A program made the translations under genes and the position numbers. Below the pieces are notes generated by a model. The model was not told the origin of the DNA, searched no databases, and worked only from the letters and a program-made list of their open reading frames with translations. This document shows, piece after piece, positions 8,946 to 18,711 of a stretch of 64,000 nucleotides of DNA (its first letter is position 1; each line of letters begins with the position of its first letter). Origin of the DNA: Bacillus sp. A301a_S52 (lineage in GTDB: Bacteria > Bacillota > Bacilli > Bacillales > Salisediminibacteriaceae); contig JABXYP010000001.1 of the NCBI GenBank assembly GCA_024701455.1, positions 4,096,001-4,160,000 on the forward strand, given 5' to 3'.

Positions 8946-9051
8946 AAACGAACCGTCAATCAAGACATTAGCGGCCGTTAGCTCCCGCCAAAATTGAGTT
9001 ACCCCTCTTCTCTATTTTGAGCAGGAAGATTTACGGACGCTTATCTGTGAT
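8946..9051 (+). repeat. Dispersed intergenic hairpin repeat, copy D1 (short form, first unit of a tandem array)
   Basis: It starts AAACGAACCGTCAATCAAGACATT and lacks the middle section of the full unit. Its right end (TCTGTGATAAAA) is fused with the left end of the next unit. Confidence 0.9.
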
Positions 9052-9264
9052 AAAACGAACCTTCAATCAGTGGGAGTTATTGTCCTTCCCCCACTGATAA
9101 GGAACACAAGCTAACGTCTTCGCGTCCTGCGAAAAAGCTTGTGTGACCAACATCCTGTTGGCCCGAGTCAATCAGGACATTAGCGGCCGTTAGCTCCCGC
9201 CAAAATTGAGTTAGCCCCTCTTCTCTATTTTGAGCAGGGAGATTTACGGACGCTTATCTGTGAT
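9052..9264 (+). repeat. Dispersed intergenic hairpin repeat, copy D2 (full 213-bp unit)
   Basis: This is a reference unit. Four hairpin modules occur in order. Module one is CAGTGGGAG/CCCCCACTG, module two CACAAGC/GCTTGTG and module three CCAACATCCTGTTGG. Module four is the terminal pairing of the GCGGCCGTTAGCTCCCGCC region with the GAGCAGGGAGATTTACGG region. It is almost identical to D3, pointing to recent duplication or homogenisation. Confidence 0.92.
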
Positions 9265-9478
9265 AAAACGAACCTTCAATCAGTGGGAGTTATTGTCCTT
9301 CCCCCACTGATAAGGAACACAAGCTAACGTCTTCGCGTCCTGCGAAAACGCTTGTGTGACCAACATCCTGTTGGCCCGAGTCAATCAAGACATTAGCGAC
9401 CGTTAGCTCCCGCCAAAATTGAGTTACCCCTCTTCTCTATTTTGGCAGGAAGATTTACGGACGCTTATCTGTGATAAA
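9265..9478 (+). repeat. Dispersed intergenic hairpin repeat, copy D3 (full unit)
   Basis: A direct tandem copy of D2 with only a few substitutions, for example GAAAAAGC versus GAAAACGC and GCGGCC versus GCGACC. It ends next to the kinase terminator. Confidence 0.92.
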
Positions 9479-9511
9479 CAAAAACAGACGTCATACTCCC
9501 TTGACGTCTGT
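9475..9511 (-). terminator. Rho-independent terminator of the sensor kinase gene
   Basis: A perfect 10-bp stem ACAGACGTCA / TGACGTCTGT has an 8-nt loop and is followed on the minus strand by TTTTTGTTT. It lies 20 bp past the kinase stop codon. Confidence 0.9.
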
Positions 9512-9531
9512 CCAATATGAACCATTCTCTA

Positions 9532-11706
9532 TTAATACTTATTTTGTGTATCTCCAGATGGACCATGCACTGGAATCGAAATTGTAAACACTGTGCCTTG
9601 TCCTTGTGTAGATGACACTTTTATCGTTCCTGCCATCTCTTCAATAACTCTAAAGCTCGTTGTTAACCCGAGACCAGTACCTGTCTCTTTTGTTGTAAAG
9701 AAAGGTGTCCCAAGCTTATCCATTGTATCCTTATCCATGCCTTCTCCAGTGTCTTCTATTCGAATAACAATCACTTTTTCACTGCTCTCAGCATGTCCAA
9801 ACTTTGTATGAATGTTCATCTGTCCACCATCTGGCATCGCTTCGATCCCATTCTGAATTAAATTTATGAACACCTGTTTCAATTTATTAGAATCCGCTTC
9901 TATATCAGGTAACGACCCGTGTAAAAATGTTTCCGATTTAATGTGATGGCGATTCATATGCCCTTCATATAATGTTAGGATATTTCCAAGCATATCATCT
10001 ATATTTATCTCCGTTTTCTCTTCACAGACATTTGGATTAGCAATGTTTAAAAGTTCATTCACGATCTTTGTCACTCTATCAATTTCGTCCATGACGAGCT
10101 TATAATATTTAGGGTTCATTTTACCCTCTTGCTCATCGAATAATTTAATAAACCCTTTAATTGTTGTCAAGGGATTCCTAATTTCATGAGCAAAACCAGC
10201 AGACATTTCCCCAGCAACTTTCAATTTCTCGGAGCGCAGCAATTCTTTTTCCATTTTTCTCTTTTCTGTTAAATCATAAAAAACAATGAGTAATTCATCA
10301 TGAGAATTTTCTGCACCAGGTAATGTTGTCACACTCAAAAACAATGTCTTATGATTTCCAGCACCAGCGCAATCCACTTCAAACTGTGTCGCTATTTCTT
10401 CTTTATCAAGTAACTCGAACAAGTGAGATTTTTCGACTAAAGATTCAAAGTGTGGGGACTCACTCATCAAGTGCTCTATTGTTTTATCAATTACATCATT
10501 TTTTGTCACGTCAAATATTTCTTCACATTTTCTATTAAACAATGTCAGTTGTTTCGTTACTCGGTCAATAGCAAAAACACCGTTGTCTGTTGCTTCGAGT
10601 ACGCCTACTGCTTTCTTTTGATATGTCTCTCTCTCATCAAGTTCAGTGGTCATCTGTTTAAATGTCTCATTTAGCTGATTTACTTCTTCATACGCATTAA
10701 CGAACTGCTGGTTATCACGGCTGCCAGCAGCCATACGCTTCGTTGTTTCTATAAGGTGACCAATCGGTCTTAACAAATACTTAGATAGACCATAAGCAAC
10801 GAACGTTAAAATGATTAATACCATACTAAATACAACGAGGTAGCCAATGAGTAAGCCATTAAGTGGCGCATACAGTTCTGATTCCTCCATGGCAATCCCC
10901 ACATACCAAATATGATCAAATCCTGGAATCGGGTGCATCGTGGAAAAAGAGTATACTTCCCCATCTACTGTTTCAGCCACTTCATAATTATTAATTAATT
11001 CTTCCACTGTTTCCCGCGGAATATTTTTTTGTTCAAAATAATTGGCTGTTAATAGCTTTTCTCCGTCAGGGTGGCCGACCACATCCCCTTCGCTATTCAG
11101 AATGAATGTGTAGCCTCCCCAGCCTGCGTCTTGCTGCTCCACGGTATAGTTTTGCAACATATCATAGACGAAACCAAGTTTAAATGAAGGAGACACAACA
11201 CCAATTAATTCCTCATCCTCATTGTAAATAGGTGCCGCTAGAACGAGCATCGGCTCATTCAGTATCGGCGATACATAAAGATCTGACATCGATGTTTCAC
11301 CATCTAATGCTTTTTGGAACCATTCCCTTTCACTTAAATCTCGACCAATGACAGTTGTTTCTACTCCTGCTGTGACAATGCCTTCTTCGTCTAACAAAAT
11401 AATACTTCCATAAATATCATGCGTATCTAAAAATGTATAGAGCTGCTCCCTTACTTCCAGTTCAGTGCTCTCTGGATCTATGAGCACAGGATTTTGAGCA
11501 AAATACTCTACATCCATGAGCTTTTCCTCAATAAATCTTTGAACTTCTTTTGTTAAACTATAACTCTGCAACGATATAAGCCGCTCTATATTATTGGTAA
11601 TCTCTTGTTTTTGTAATGTATGACTAATGACGCCCACAGCTGACATAGGTATGAACGTAATGAGTATAAACACAATTAACAATTTAGCTCTTAATGTTCG
11701 GAACAT
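9532..11706 (-). CDS. Membrane sensor histidine kinase: dCache-HAMP-PAS-HisKA-HATPase
   Basis: The start is ATG 11706, preceded by AGGGGAA; a GTG at 11730 lies before that site. The 724-residue protein has a TM segment near 6-28, a large extracellular double-Cache region to about 280, a second TM and a HAMP domain near 285-360. A PAS domain and a HisKA domain follow (FAHEIRNPLTTIKGF, phospho-acceptor H507), then an HATPase domain with GTGLGLTTS. The HEIRNPLTTIKGF sequence is close to Bacillus sporulation kinases and ResE-type kinases. No response regulator gene is adjacent, as is usual for phosphorelay kinases, so it may feed Spo0F. That is inference. Confidence 0.9.
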   Translation of the reverse strand: MFRTLRAKLLIVFILITFIPMSAVGVISHTLQKQEITNNIERLISLQSYSLTKEVQRFIEEKLMDVEYFAQNPVLIDPESTELEVREQLYTFLDTHDIYGSIILLDEEGIVTAGVETTVIGRDLSEREWFQKALDGETSMSDLYVSPILNEPMLVLAAPIYNEDEELIGVVSPSFKLGFVYDMLQNYTVEQQDAGWGGYTFILNSEGDVVGHPDGEKLLTANYFEQKNIPRETVEELINNYEVAETVDGEVYSFSTMHPIPGFDHIWYVGIAMEESELYAPLNGLLIGYLVVFSMVLIILTFVAYGLSKYLLRPIGHLIETTKRMAAGSRDNQQFVNAYEEVNQLNETFKQMTTELDERETYQKKAVGVLEATDNGVFAIDRVTKQLTLFNRKCEEIFDVTKNDVIDKTIEHLMSESPHFESLVEKSHLFELLDKEEIATQFEVDCAGAGNHKTLFLSVTTLPGAENSHDELLIVFYDLTEKRKMEKELLRSEKLKVAGEMSAGFAHEIRNPLTTIKGFIKLFDEQEGKMNPKYYKLVMDEIDRVTKIVNELLNIANPNVCEEKTEINIDDMLGNILTLYEGHMNRHHIKSETFLHGSLPDIEADSNKLKQVFINLIQNGIEAMPDGGQMNIHTKFGHAESSEKVIVIRIEDTGEGMDKDTMDKLGTPFFTTKETGTGLGLTTSFRVIEEMAGTIKVSSTQGQGTVFTISIPVHGPSGDTQNKY

Positions 11707-12048
11707 TTTGATTCCCCTAACTTCGTTCACTTTCTCTCATTGATAATTGAAATAGACTAAGTCTTGTTTAATAATACGACACTTTTCGCAATAAATCGAC
11801 ACCAGACTTTTTTACAAAACATGAGACATCTTACCCTCATAACCGTATTACGCCTGTAAACTGCATTTTTTAGCGGCTAAAATAGATAAATAATCATTTT
11901 ATTTCTTATGTCTGGTAACCAATAGCTGTAATAGTTTGTTTAAAAGTGAATTATACCACACCAGAAACAGGGAACCTTATCATTACTTTAATTAACTAAC
12001 ACGTTGCTTCGATCACCCATTGGTGATGAATGAGGTGTTTCATTACAT
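11707..12048. other. Upstream region of the sensor kinase; nothing definite
   Basis: AT-rich sequence. The only structure seen is a small hairpin ATCACC-CATT-GGTGAT near 12012-12027 without a T run. No convincing promoter could be chosen for the kinase. Confidence 0.4.
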
Positions 12049-12159
12049 AAAATGAACCTTCAATCAGGACATTAGCGGCCGTTATCTTCTGCCTAAATAG
12101 AGTTTTCTCTCCTCTTTATTGTGAAGAGGGAGCTTTACGACGCGCTTATCTATAATAAA
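12049..12159 (+). repeat. Dispersed intergenic hairpin repeat, copy E (short form)
   Basis: It begins AAAATGAACCTTCAATCAGG and ends CGCGCTTATCTATAATAAA, immediately beyond the 3' end of the dehydrogenase gene on the opposite strand. The middle section is absent, as in copies A, D1 and G. Confidence 0.85.
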
Positions 12160-12160
12160 T

Positions 12161-13027
12161 TTACATATAATAAGCATACAATGCCTGTGTCCCATCATCC
12201 TCATGTCCACTTTCAGCCAGTTTTTCATACAACTCTTTCGCCAGTCTAAGTCCTGGCATATTTAAATCCAATTCCTCTGCTGACTCGATCGCAATACGCA
12301 TATCTTTAATGAAATGTTTAATATAAAAACCCGGTTCGAAATCTCCTTTGACCATACGAGGAGCCAGTTCTGATAAAGCAAAGCTCCTTGCTGCACCAGT
12401 TTGGATACTTTTTAATACACTATCCTGATCTAACCCAGATTTTTTTGCATAAGCCAACGCTTCACTAACTCCCAACATCGTTCCAGCGACAGCGATCTGA
12501 TTCGTCATTTTTGTGTATTGGCCAGCACCAGCCCCTCCTTGAAGTCGGATATTTTCACCAAAAAGTCGAAATAAAGGTAGAAGGGTGTCAAAAACAGCTT
12601 TTTCTCCACCAACCATAATAGCCAACGTCCCTTGTTTCGCTCCCACATCTCCTCCAGATACTGGGGCATCCATCATATGCATCTCCCGTTTACTCGCTTC
12701 TTCATACAAACGTTGGGCAAGGGCTGGCTTTGAAGTTGTCATATCAATAAAGGTAGTCCCTCGATCCGCTCGGTTTAATAAGCCATCTTTACCGAGGTAG
12801 AGTTCCTCCACATCTGAGGGATAGCCGACGATCGTGAATATAATAGGAACAGACTCAGCAAGCTCCCCAGGGGTGTCGCACCAATGAGCTCCCTCACTAA
12901 TAAGTTCTCTTGCTTTTTCTTTCGTTCGGTTATAAATATAAAGGTCACATCCACCTTTCATCAAATGTCGAATCATACTTTTACCCATGACACCCGTGCC
13001 AATAAAACCTATACGTGGTTGAGTCAT
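12161..13027 (-). CDS. NAD(P)-dependent beta-hydroxyacid dehydrogenase (3-hydroxyisobutyrate dehydrogenase family, YkwC-like)
   Basis: This 288-residue protein has the N-terminal Rossmann motif GFIGTGVMGKSM, the substrate loop DAPVSGGDVGA and the catalytic-lysine helix GAGQYTKMTNQ. Members oxidise beta-hydroxyacids such as 3-hydroxyisobutyrate or reduce tartronate semialdehyde. The substrate here is not determinable. GGGAG lies 9 bp before the ATG. The gene sits downstream of ung on the same strand with only a 42-codon open frame between them, so an ung - small ORF - dehydrogenase transcript is likely. Confidence 0.88.
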   Translation of the reverse strand: MTQPRIGFIGTGVMGKSMIRHLMKGGCDLYIYNRTKEKARELISEGAHWCDTPGELAESVPIIFTIVGYPSDVEELYLGKDGLLNRADRGTTFIDMTTSKPALAQRLYEEASKREMHMMDAPVSGGDVGAKQGTLAIMVGGEKAVFDTLLPLFRLFGENIRLQGGAGAGQYTKMTNQIAVAGTMLGVSEALAYAKKSGLDQDSVLKSIQTGAARSFALSELAPRMVKGDFEPGFYIKHFIKDMRIAIESAEELDLNMPGLRLAKELYEKLAESGHEDDGTQALYAYYM

Positions 13028-13047
13028 TCTTAACTACTCCCTTTCTC

Positions 13048-13176
13048 CTAAGTCTGTTGTTCCTCCTGTTGCCCAAATTCCTCTGGATTTTTCCCGAATT
13101 TGAGCTCACAATTACAGCTATTAAGAAGTGCAATATCCTCATTACTTAGTTCGAAATCAAATAATAACCTCTTCAC
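13048..13176 (-). CDS. Candidate small protein, 42 residues
   Basis: A GTG-initiated frame fills the space between ung (its stop is 1 bp upstream) and the dehydrogenase gene (20 bp downstream), all on the same strand. The product begins MKRLLFDFELSNEDIALLN and continues with CNCELKFGK and an acidic, Gln-rich tail. It has a normal amino-acid mix and no membrane segment. No good ribosome binding site precedes the GTG, so it would rely on coupling with ung. I do not recognise it. Conservation in related genomes would decide. Confidence 0.35.
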   Translation of the reverse strand: MKRLLFDFELSNEDIALLNSCNCELKFGKNPEEFGQQEEQQT

Positions 13177-13177
13177 C

Positions 13178-13861
13178 TCATTGAGTAACGGTAATAGGAA
13201 GCTCCCACTTTATCGTTTTCTCGCCAATGCGTGACAAAAAATCATTCGTTCGTGAAAATGGTTTACTTCCGAAAAAACCTCGATGTGCCGAGAAGGGGCT
13301 TGGATGGGGTGACGTAATCATGACATGGTGGTCGTTTGTCACCAGTTCTCCCTTTAGTTGGGCATGCTTCCCCCATAAAATAAATACTACCGGTCGTTCA
13401 CGCTTATTCAATGCTTTAATCACTTCTCCTGTAAACACCTCCCACCCCTGTCCTTGATGAGATTGAGGCGTGCTCTCTCTAACAGTTAGAACATTATTAA
13501 GCAGTAAAACCCCTTGCTCAGCCCATGATTGAAGGTAGCCATGCTGTGGGATTGGACAACCTAAGTCGGCATGGAGCTCCTTATAAATATTTTGTAATGA
13601 GGGTGGGACCTTAACACCTGGCTGTACAGAGAAGCTGAGACCGTGAGCCTGACCAGAGCCATGATAAGGGTCTTGCCCAATGATGACCACCTTCGTTTCC
13701 TCATAGGGTGTGGCATGTAAAGCATTAAAAATATCGTACATAGAGGGATATACTGTTCGCTCACTGTATTCCTTTTTTAAGAACTCCCGTAACTTAAGGT
13801 AATATGATTTTTTAAACTCGTCACCGACCTGATCCTTCCAATCGTTTTTAAGTGGTATCAT
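13178..13861 (-). CDS. ung: Uracil-DNA glycosylase, family 1
   Basis: This 227-residue protein has the family-1 water-activating motif GQDPYHG (catalytic D64) and the DNA-intercalation motif [11 protein letters not shown] near the C-terminus. It removes uracil from DNA produced by cytosine deamination or dUMP misincorporation, starting base-excision repair. AAAGAAGTGA precedes the ATG. In B. subtilis ung (ywdG) also lies in the ywd cluster close to ywdI, gerQ and cwlJ, so its presence here agrees with the Bacillus gene order, interrupted by the sensor kinase and repeat array. Confidence 0.96.
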   Translation of the reverse strand: MIPLKNDWKDQVGDEFKKSYYLKLREFLKKEYSERTVYPSMYDIFNALHATPYEETKVVIIGQDPYHGSGQAHGLSFSVQPGVKVPPSLQNIYKELHADLGCPIPQHGYLQSWAEQGVLLLNNVLTVRESTPQSHQGQGWEVFTGEVIKALNKRERPVVFILWGKHAQLKGELVTNDHHVMITSPHPSPFSAHRGFFGSKPFSRTNDFLSRIGEKTIKWELPITVTQ

Positions 13862-14260
13862 TTAATCACTTCTTTCATAAATTCTCCTCATTATGATGAC
13901 ACTTCTGCCGCAGTCCTCACTATCAGAGTGATTCATCGTTAGCAACTAGTGTACGTCGTTCGGTCAACGGAACATTTAAATAGGACTTTATACTCCTTTA
14001 AAAAGCTACTTACGTGTTGTTTTTTTCTCCCCCCACAGACTTTCGACCCTGTCACTACACCATTTTTCTATTTACATGATAATAAAGTCGTAAGTTTTTA
14101 AATGTAGATAGAAAACTCCTCTTTTTAAAATACTCCTTTTGTGGCATAATATAAAGGACTTTAGTTTGTATACACTATTCATTATTGTGAATCTATCATC
14201 CTACATTTTTTGAAAAAGTAAGCAATACTATTGATTAATAGATTCATAGGAGGCTGTAAA
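13862..14260. other. Divergent intergenic region between ung and cheY
   Basis: About 400 bp of AT-rich sequence that should contain the promoters of both genes. No sigma-D-type flagellar promoter or clear sigma-A promoter could be placed with confidence. Confidence 0.4.
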
Positions 14261-14623
14261 ATGGCAAAACTGTTAATTACTGATGACGCTGCGTTTATGA
14301 GAATGACATTAAAAAAAATGGTGACCGATGCTGGTTATGAAGTCATTGGCGAAGCTGAAAATGGCAAACAGGCGGTTGATTTATACGAAGAACATCGTCC
14401 TGACCTCGTCACAATGGATATAACGATGCCTGAAATGAATGGCATTGAGGCACTGGAAAAAATAAAATCACTTGACCCCAATGCTAAAGTCGTTATGTGC
14501 TCGGCAATGGGCCAACAAAATATGGTTGTTGACGCGATTCAAAAAGGCGCTATTGATTTTATCGTTAAACCTTTTGATGAGACACGAATCAAAGAAGCGT
14601 TAGACAAAGCGTTAGCACGATAA
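14261..14623 (+). CDS. cheY: Chemotaxis response regulator CheY
   Basis: The start is ATG 14261 with AGGAGG upstream; an earlier in-frame ATG at 14231 has no such site. The 120-residue single receiver domain has the acidic pair D8-D9, phospho-acceptor D53 in TMDITMPEMNG, the CSAMGQ segment and the VKPF lysine. The sequence is close to Bacillus CheY, which when phosphorylated binds the flagellar switch. CheY is normally encoded in the fla/che operon. Here it stands alone with its own terminator, so this may be an additional or relocated copy. Confidence 0.88.
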   Translation: MAKLLITDDAAFMRMTLKKMVTDAGYEVIGEAENGKQAVDLYEEHRPDLVTMDITMPEMNGIEALEKIKSLDPNAKVVMCSAMGQQNMVVDAIQKGAIDFIVKPFDETRIKEALDKALAR

Positions 14624-14633
14624 CTCAACTTTA

Positions 14634-14670
14634 TCGCAACTGTCCCATGAGACAGTTGCGACTTTTTTAT
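14634..14670 (+). terminator. Rho-independent terminator of cheY
   Basis: A perfect 11-bp stem TCGCAACTGTC / GACAGTTGCGA has a 6-nt loop and is followed by CTTTTTTAT. Confidence 0.93.
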
Positions 14671-14695
14671 TTAATTCGATTTGGGTCACTTATTT

Positions 14696-16168
14696 TTATG
14701 AAAGCACCCATTTGTCTAGAGAGATTGTTACTTGTTCGTTAGCTCTCATCGTAAGAGACTTATCCTTTGGGGATGGGAAGTACCTAGCACTCATAACAGC
14801 TTCCCCTCCATTGATAAATATTTCTAATGACGAAGCATCCATAAACACATGAAGATGTTTTAAGGAGTCAATTCTAACGTGACGCTGTTCAGTTAAATGC
14901 GTACGCGTGTTTCGCCTTTCAAGCGTGAGCATATGACTAGTCGCATTAAAAATAAGCCGGGCCTCGTTTCTAAACGTCCATTCAAAGATTCCGTTTATTT
15001 CTTCGAGACCTGTAAGAACAAACTCCATTGCTGTCCCTGCTAATTCTTCAAACGTTAGCAGCTCACTAGCGGTCAATGTTTGCGTTACGCTTTCTTGATC
15101 ATGACGTAGCTTTTGAAGCTCCTTCGCAGGTGTCTGCCATAGGCGCCCTTCGTGAATATGTAGTTCTCTAGGGATAGTTAAACAATGAAGCCAACCATTC
15201 GCCACTGTCGGCTGTGTCTCTTCATCTTGTTCTGGTACCCCCATCCATGCCGTTAATAGTCGTCGTCCGTTTTCGTCCACTGTTGTTTGAGGTGCATAAA
15301 ATTCAAATCCATGGTCCAATTCTGCAAAATCACCATGATGGAAAATGGCGTTATCTAAGTCAGCTTCCCCAATAAAATAGCCTGCTTGAAATTTATTTTG
15401 ATAATGAATGCCCTCTTGTTCAAGTCCTTGTGGTGAAATAATTAATACATCTTTAGAATCTAATGAGAACAAATCAGGACATTCCCACATATATCCAAAA
15501 TCAGTGATACCTCCGATGCCAGCCCCAGCAATAGCTCCTTTGAAGTCCCAATCGGTGAGGTTTTTAGATGTATAAAGGACAACTCTTCCTTTCTCCTCAA
15601 TTGTTTGAGCGCCTAACACCATATACCAAAGCTCGTCTTGCTTCCACACTTTTGGATCACGAAAATGAGCGGTGTATCCATCTGGCAATGACTTAATAAC
15701 AGGCCCTTGTTTCGTGAAATGGGTGCCATCAGTGGAAGTAGCGATGCATTGATACGAGTCGCGTCTATCCTCTTCATCCTTGACATTCCCGGTATATATT
15801 AGCGTAAGAACGCTATTGTTATCAACGGCACTGCCTGAATAACAACCGTTTTTCTCGTACCATTCACTCGGTGCTAATGCAATAGGTTCCTCTTTCCACG
15901 TAACAAGATCTTTTGATGAATAATGCCCCCAGTATTTAGAACCGTGGGTCGTGTCATACGGATACCATTGATAAAATAAGTGATAAGTTCCCTTCCATTT
16001 AATCCATCCATTTGGATCATTTAACAGACCTGTTGGTGGCATCACGTGAAAGAACTGTCTATATGTATCTAATTTAGTGGTGTGGCGTTTTTTTTCTACC
16101 TCTTCGTAGGCTTGTTCATGCAACTTTTTTTCATTGTCTGTCATAACGATGCTGACGTCTCCTTCCAT
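14696..16168 (-). CDS. Glycoside hydrolase family 32, sucrose-6-phosphate hydrolase type
   Basis: This 490-residue protein has the GH32 motifs in order: LLNDPNGW with nucleophile D51, HFRDPKVW with the transition-state stabiliser Asp, and MWECPDLF with the acid/base Glu. A C-terminal beta-sandwich follows. Without a signal peptide it should act in the cytoplasm on sucrose-6-phosphate (SacA/ScrB) or on imported sucrose or fructans. No PTS transporter or fructokinase is adjacent, which is unusual for sacA-type genes. The start is unsure: ATG 16168 has a weak AGAAAGTGA and ATG 16144 has a distant GGAG. Confidence 0.9.
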   Translation of the reverse strand: MEGDVSIVMTDNEKKLHEQAYEEVEKKRHTTKLDTYRQFFHVMPPTGLLNDPNGWIKWKGTYHLFYQWYPYDTTHGSKYWGHYSSKDLVTWKEEPIALAPSEWYEKNGCYSGSAVDNNSVLTLIYTGNVKDEEDRRDSYQCIATSTDGTHFTKQGPVIKSLPDGYTAHFRDPKVWKQDELWYMVLGAQTIEEKGRVVLYTSKNLTDWDFKGAIAGAGIGGITDFGYMWECPDLFSLDSKDVLIISPQGLEQEGIHYQNKFQAGYFIGEADLDNAIFHHGDFAELDHGFEFYAPQTTVDENGRRLLTAWMGVPEQDEETQPTVANGWLHCLTIPRELHIHEGRLWQTPAKELQKLRHDQESVTQTLTASELLTFEELAGTAMEFVLTGLEEINGIFEWTFRNEARLIFNATSHMLTLERRNTRTHLTEQRHVRIDSLKHLHVFMDASSLEIFINGGEAVMSARYFPSPKDKSLTMRANEQVTISLDKWVLS

Positions 16169-16303
16169 AGATCACTTTCTCATTTTTATCCCACATTACG
16201 CTTATCTCATTTTACTCTCTATTATACGTTTCTTAACGGGCTGGGACAATGTCACTCATTAAATCATAAAAAATTGTTTATGATTTAGTCCTAGCTGCAT
16301 TAA

Positions 16304-16336
16304 AACGGGCCCTTCTCCTTTCAGAGCGGGCCCGTT
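16304..16336 (-). terminator. Rho-independent terminator downstream of the chemoreceptor gene
   Basis: A perfect stem AACGGGCCC / GGGCCCGTT is followed on the minus strand by TTTAATG. It separates the chemoreceptor gene from the GH32 gene. Confidence 0.8.
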
Positions 16337-16477
16337 GATTTGATTATTTAAAATAAACATTTTTTATTTCGCTAGACTCTAGCTACTGTTAAGGTCTCTA
16401 TATTTGATTTGGGCTTTAATTGAATGTAATATTTAACACCTTTATACATATATGAGCAGCCGTTTGCTTTAACCTAA

Positions 16478-18469
16478 TTATAACTGGAACCTATTCGTTT
16501 TTTGCTGTAATTCAGTACTAAGGTCGTTTAGTCGTTCAGCCGTCGTTCCAACTGCTTCAATCGCCTTTGTTTGTTCCATAGAAGAAGCGGAGACTTCCTC
16601 AGCAGTTGCGGCAGCATCTTCTGAGACTTTGGAAATACTTTCGATCACACCTAGAATCTCTTCTTTCTGCTTATCCACACCTCTTAAATCTTCTGTCAGA
16701 TCCGTCAATGTGTTTGTTAATATATCGATCTGTTGAATAATATCAGTGAATGATTCGTGTGTATCACTAACAGCCCGGTGCTGGTCTGCACTTATAGTAT
16801 TTGCTTTCTCCATAGAGTTCTCAACTCGTTCTGTTTCTTTCTCCACTTCTATTAGATTTGCACGGATTTTTTCTGTAGCACTGATCGATTGCTCTGCTAG
16901 CTTACGTACTTCATCAGCAACAACAGCAAACCCTTTGCCATGCTCTCCTGCTCGAGCCGCTTCAATACTGGCATTGAGCGCTAACAAATTTGTTTGATCC
17001 GCAAATTGCGATATGGTATCTACTACTTGTCCAATATCATTAACTTTCATTGTTAATTCTTTAACCGCACTTGTGACATTTTCAAACTCATCCCGTGACG
17101 TTTTTGTACGTTCTTCTAATTCTTTCATCTGTTCAAACCCTTTGTCATTGACCATTTTCATATTTTGAGATACACCGTTCATCTCAGTCGTTTGGGACGT
17201 TGCACGATCCACTTGTTCCGCTAATGTTTTCATTTGGTTATTGACAGATTCAATATCTTCCGCCTGATGGGATGCGCCTTCAGCCACTTCATTAATAGCC
17301 GAGGATATTTCATCACTAGTCGCTAACGTTTCTTCTGAGACAGCACTTAATTCCTCTGCCATCGCTTTACATTGATTTGCCGAGCCTTGAATAGACCCTA
17401 TCAAATTACGCAGCTCTTCACTCATCTCATTAACTGAGTGGGTAAGTTGATTCACTTCGTCTTTACCCTTCACCTTCATCTTGATTGAAAAATCTCCTGC
17501 CGCTATTTTTTTTACTTGATCACTCAATTGACGAATTGGGTGAGCGAGCTTACTTGCTGCCATATAAGACGCAATAATAGCTACAATAACAGCGATAATA
17601 CCTACTATAATAAACGTATACTGTGTATCGTTTAATTCAGAATACAACTCACTATCACGATAAATAGACACTACCTTCCATCCATATCCATCTACCTCAT
17701 CGTAAAAGGCCGTCCTTCCTCCAGCGCTAATAGTACCTGCACCCGCATCCGATGTGGTTACAGCTGCTAAATCAGTGTCCTCAGCCATACTCTCTCCAAC
17801 TTGTGACTGGTTGTGGTGAGCTATGATAGTTCCTTCACTATCAATAAGTGCCAACTCGCCATTGTAACCTATATCTCGTGTTTCAAGTAACGACACTAAG
17901 CCGTTTAGTGAGAGATCAATAGATTGCACACCCACTACCTGTCCGCTCCCTGGGACCTGAACCGCTTTTGCCACAGTGATAACTAATTCACCTGTCTCCA
18001 CATCGTTATATGGATCTGTCCACACAAGATCATCCGGCTGTTCCACTGCTGCAATATACCACGGACGCTCTGTCGCATTAAAATCATCCGGAACCTCAAT
18101 TTCTGGTGTGGAGAAAAACTCACCACTCTCTAACCCGACATAAACAAGCTGTCCTCCTTCTTCATTTTGCATAAAGGTATCATGTGAAGTCGCTAAACTT
18201 TCCCACAGCTCTGTCGATGTACCATTCCCCTCAAGAAAGGAGACTGTTCGCTCGTCTTCTGCTAGCAAACGAGTTGAAAGACTAAATTTCTCTAAATAAG
18301 TCCTAATAAATTCATCTAAATCTTCAGCAGTAGCTCCGGCTGTACTTTCTACGCGCTCTTCAATTGATTGACTCAATTGAAAATAAATTATTAATGACGT
18401 TACAACCATAGTCACTATAATAAGTGTACTAGTAAAGAGCACCAGCTTACCTTTTATTGATTGAATCAT
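16478..18469 (-). CDS. Methyl-accepting chemotaxis protein with dCache sensor
   Basis: The start is ATG 18469 with AGGGGTG upstream; a GTG at 18478 is part of that site. The 663-residue protein has TM1 near 8-30, an extracellular double-Cache domain, TM2 near 280-303, a HAMP domain, and a long signalling coiled coil. The hairpin tip is [34 protein letters not shown]. The Cache domain contains RPWYIAA, DPYND and GVQSIDLSL, which resemble the amino-acid-binding dCache motif with Phe replacing the first Tyr. An amino acid or similar ligand is therefore possible but unproven. The gene is monocistronic. Confidence 0.92.
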   Translation of the reverse strand: MIQSIKGKLVLFTSTLIIVTMVVTSLIIYFQLSQSIEERVESTAGATAEDLDEFIRTYLEKFSLSTRLLAEDERTVSFLEGNGTSTELWESLATSHDTFMQNEEGGQLVYVGLESGEFFSTPEIEVPDDFNATERPWYIAAVEQPDDLVWTDPYNDVETGELVITVAKAVQVPGSGQVVGVQSIDLSLNGLVSLLETRDIGYNGELALIDSEGTIIAHHNQSQVGESMAEDTDLAAVTTSDAGAGTISAGGRTAFYDEVDGYGWKVVSIYRDSELYSELNDTQYTFIIVGIIAVIVAIIASYMAASKLAHPIRQLSDQVKKIAAGDFSIKMKVKGKDEVNQLTHSVNEMSEELRNLIGSIQGSANQCKAMAEELSAVSEETLATSDEISSAINEVAEGASHQAEDIESVNNQMKTLAEQVDRATSQTTEMNGVSQNMKMVNDKGFEQMKELEERTKTSRDEFENVTSAVKELTMKVNDIGQVVDTISQFADQTNLLALNASIEAARAGEHGKGFAVVADEVRKLAEQSISATEKIRANLIEVEKETERVENSMEKANTISADQHRAVSDTHESFTDIIQQIDILTNTLTDLTEDLRGVDKQKEEILGVIESISKVSEDAAATAEEVSASSMEQTKAIEAVGTTAERLNDLSTELQQKTNRFQL

Positions 18470-18658
18470 CAAAAACACCCCTTTTGTTCTAAGACTTTTG
18501 ATCTATTTTATATTTATTATTCACTATTTTCTGACTTTTAACAACCACCTATATTTAGAAATACGTTATTTAGATACAATTTGACGATTTTTTTGGTAAT
18601 GTAAGCACATTAATAACGACTCCACTTCCAAACCGCCTCTTTAAAATAATTTGTATCT
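18470..18658. other. Upstream region of the chemoreceptor gene; no feature identified
   Basis: AT-rich. I looked for a sigma-D type promoter on the minus strand and did not find a convincing one. Confidence 0.4.
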
Positions 18659-18711
18659 AAAGCGATCCTTCAATCAGCGGAAGTTTTACGGACACCTATC
18701 AGTGAATAAAA
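18659..18711 (+). repeat. Dispersed intergenic hairpin repeat, copy F (minimal form)
   Basis: CGATCCTTCAATCAGCGGAAG is joined to TTTTACGGACACCTATCAGTG. It has the same end-to-end junction as copy C, though the ends have diverged more. Confidence 0.7.

Noticed and set aside
8946..9478. Regular repeats suggestive of a CRISPR array
   Set aside because: Units are about 213 bp, join without spacers, and occur as single copies elsewhere. There are no cas genes.
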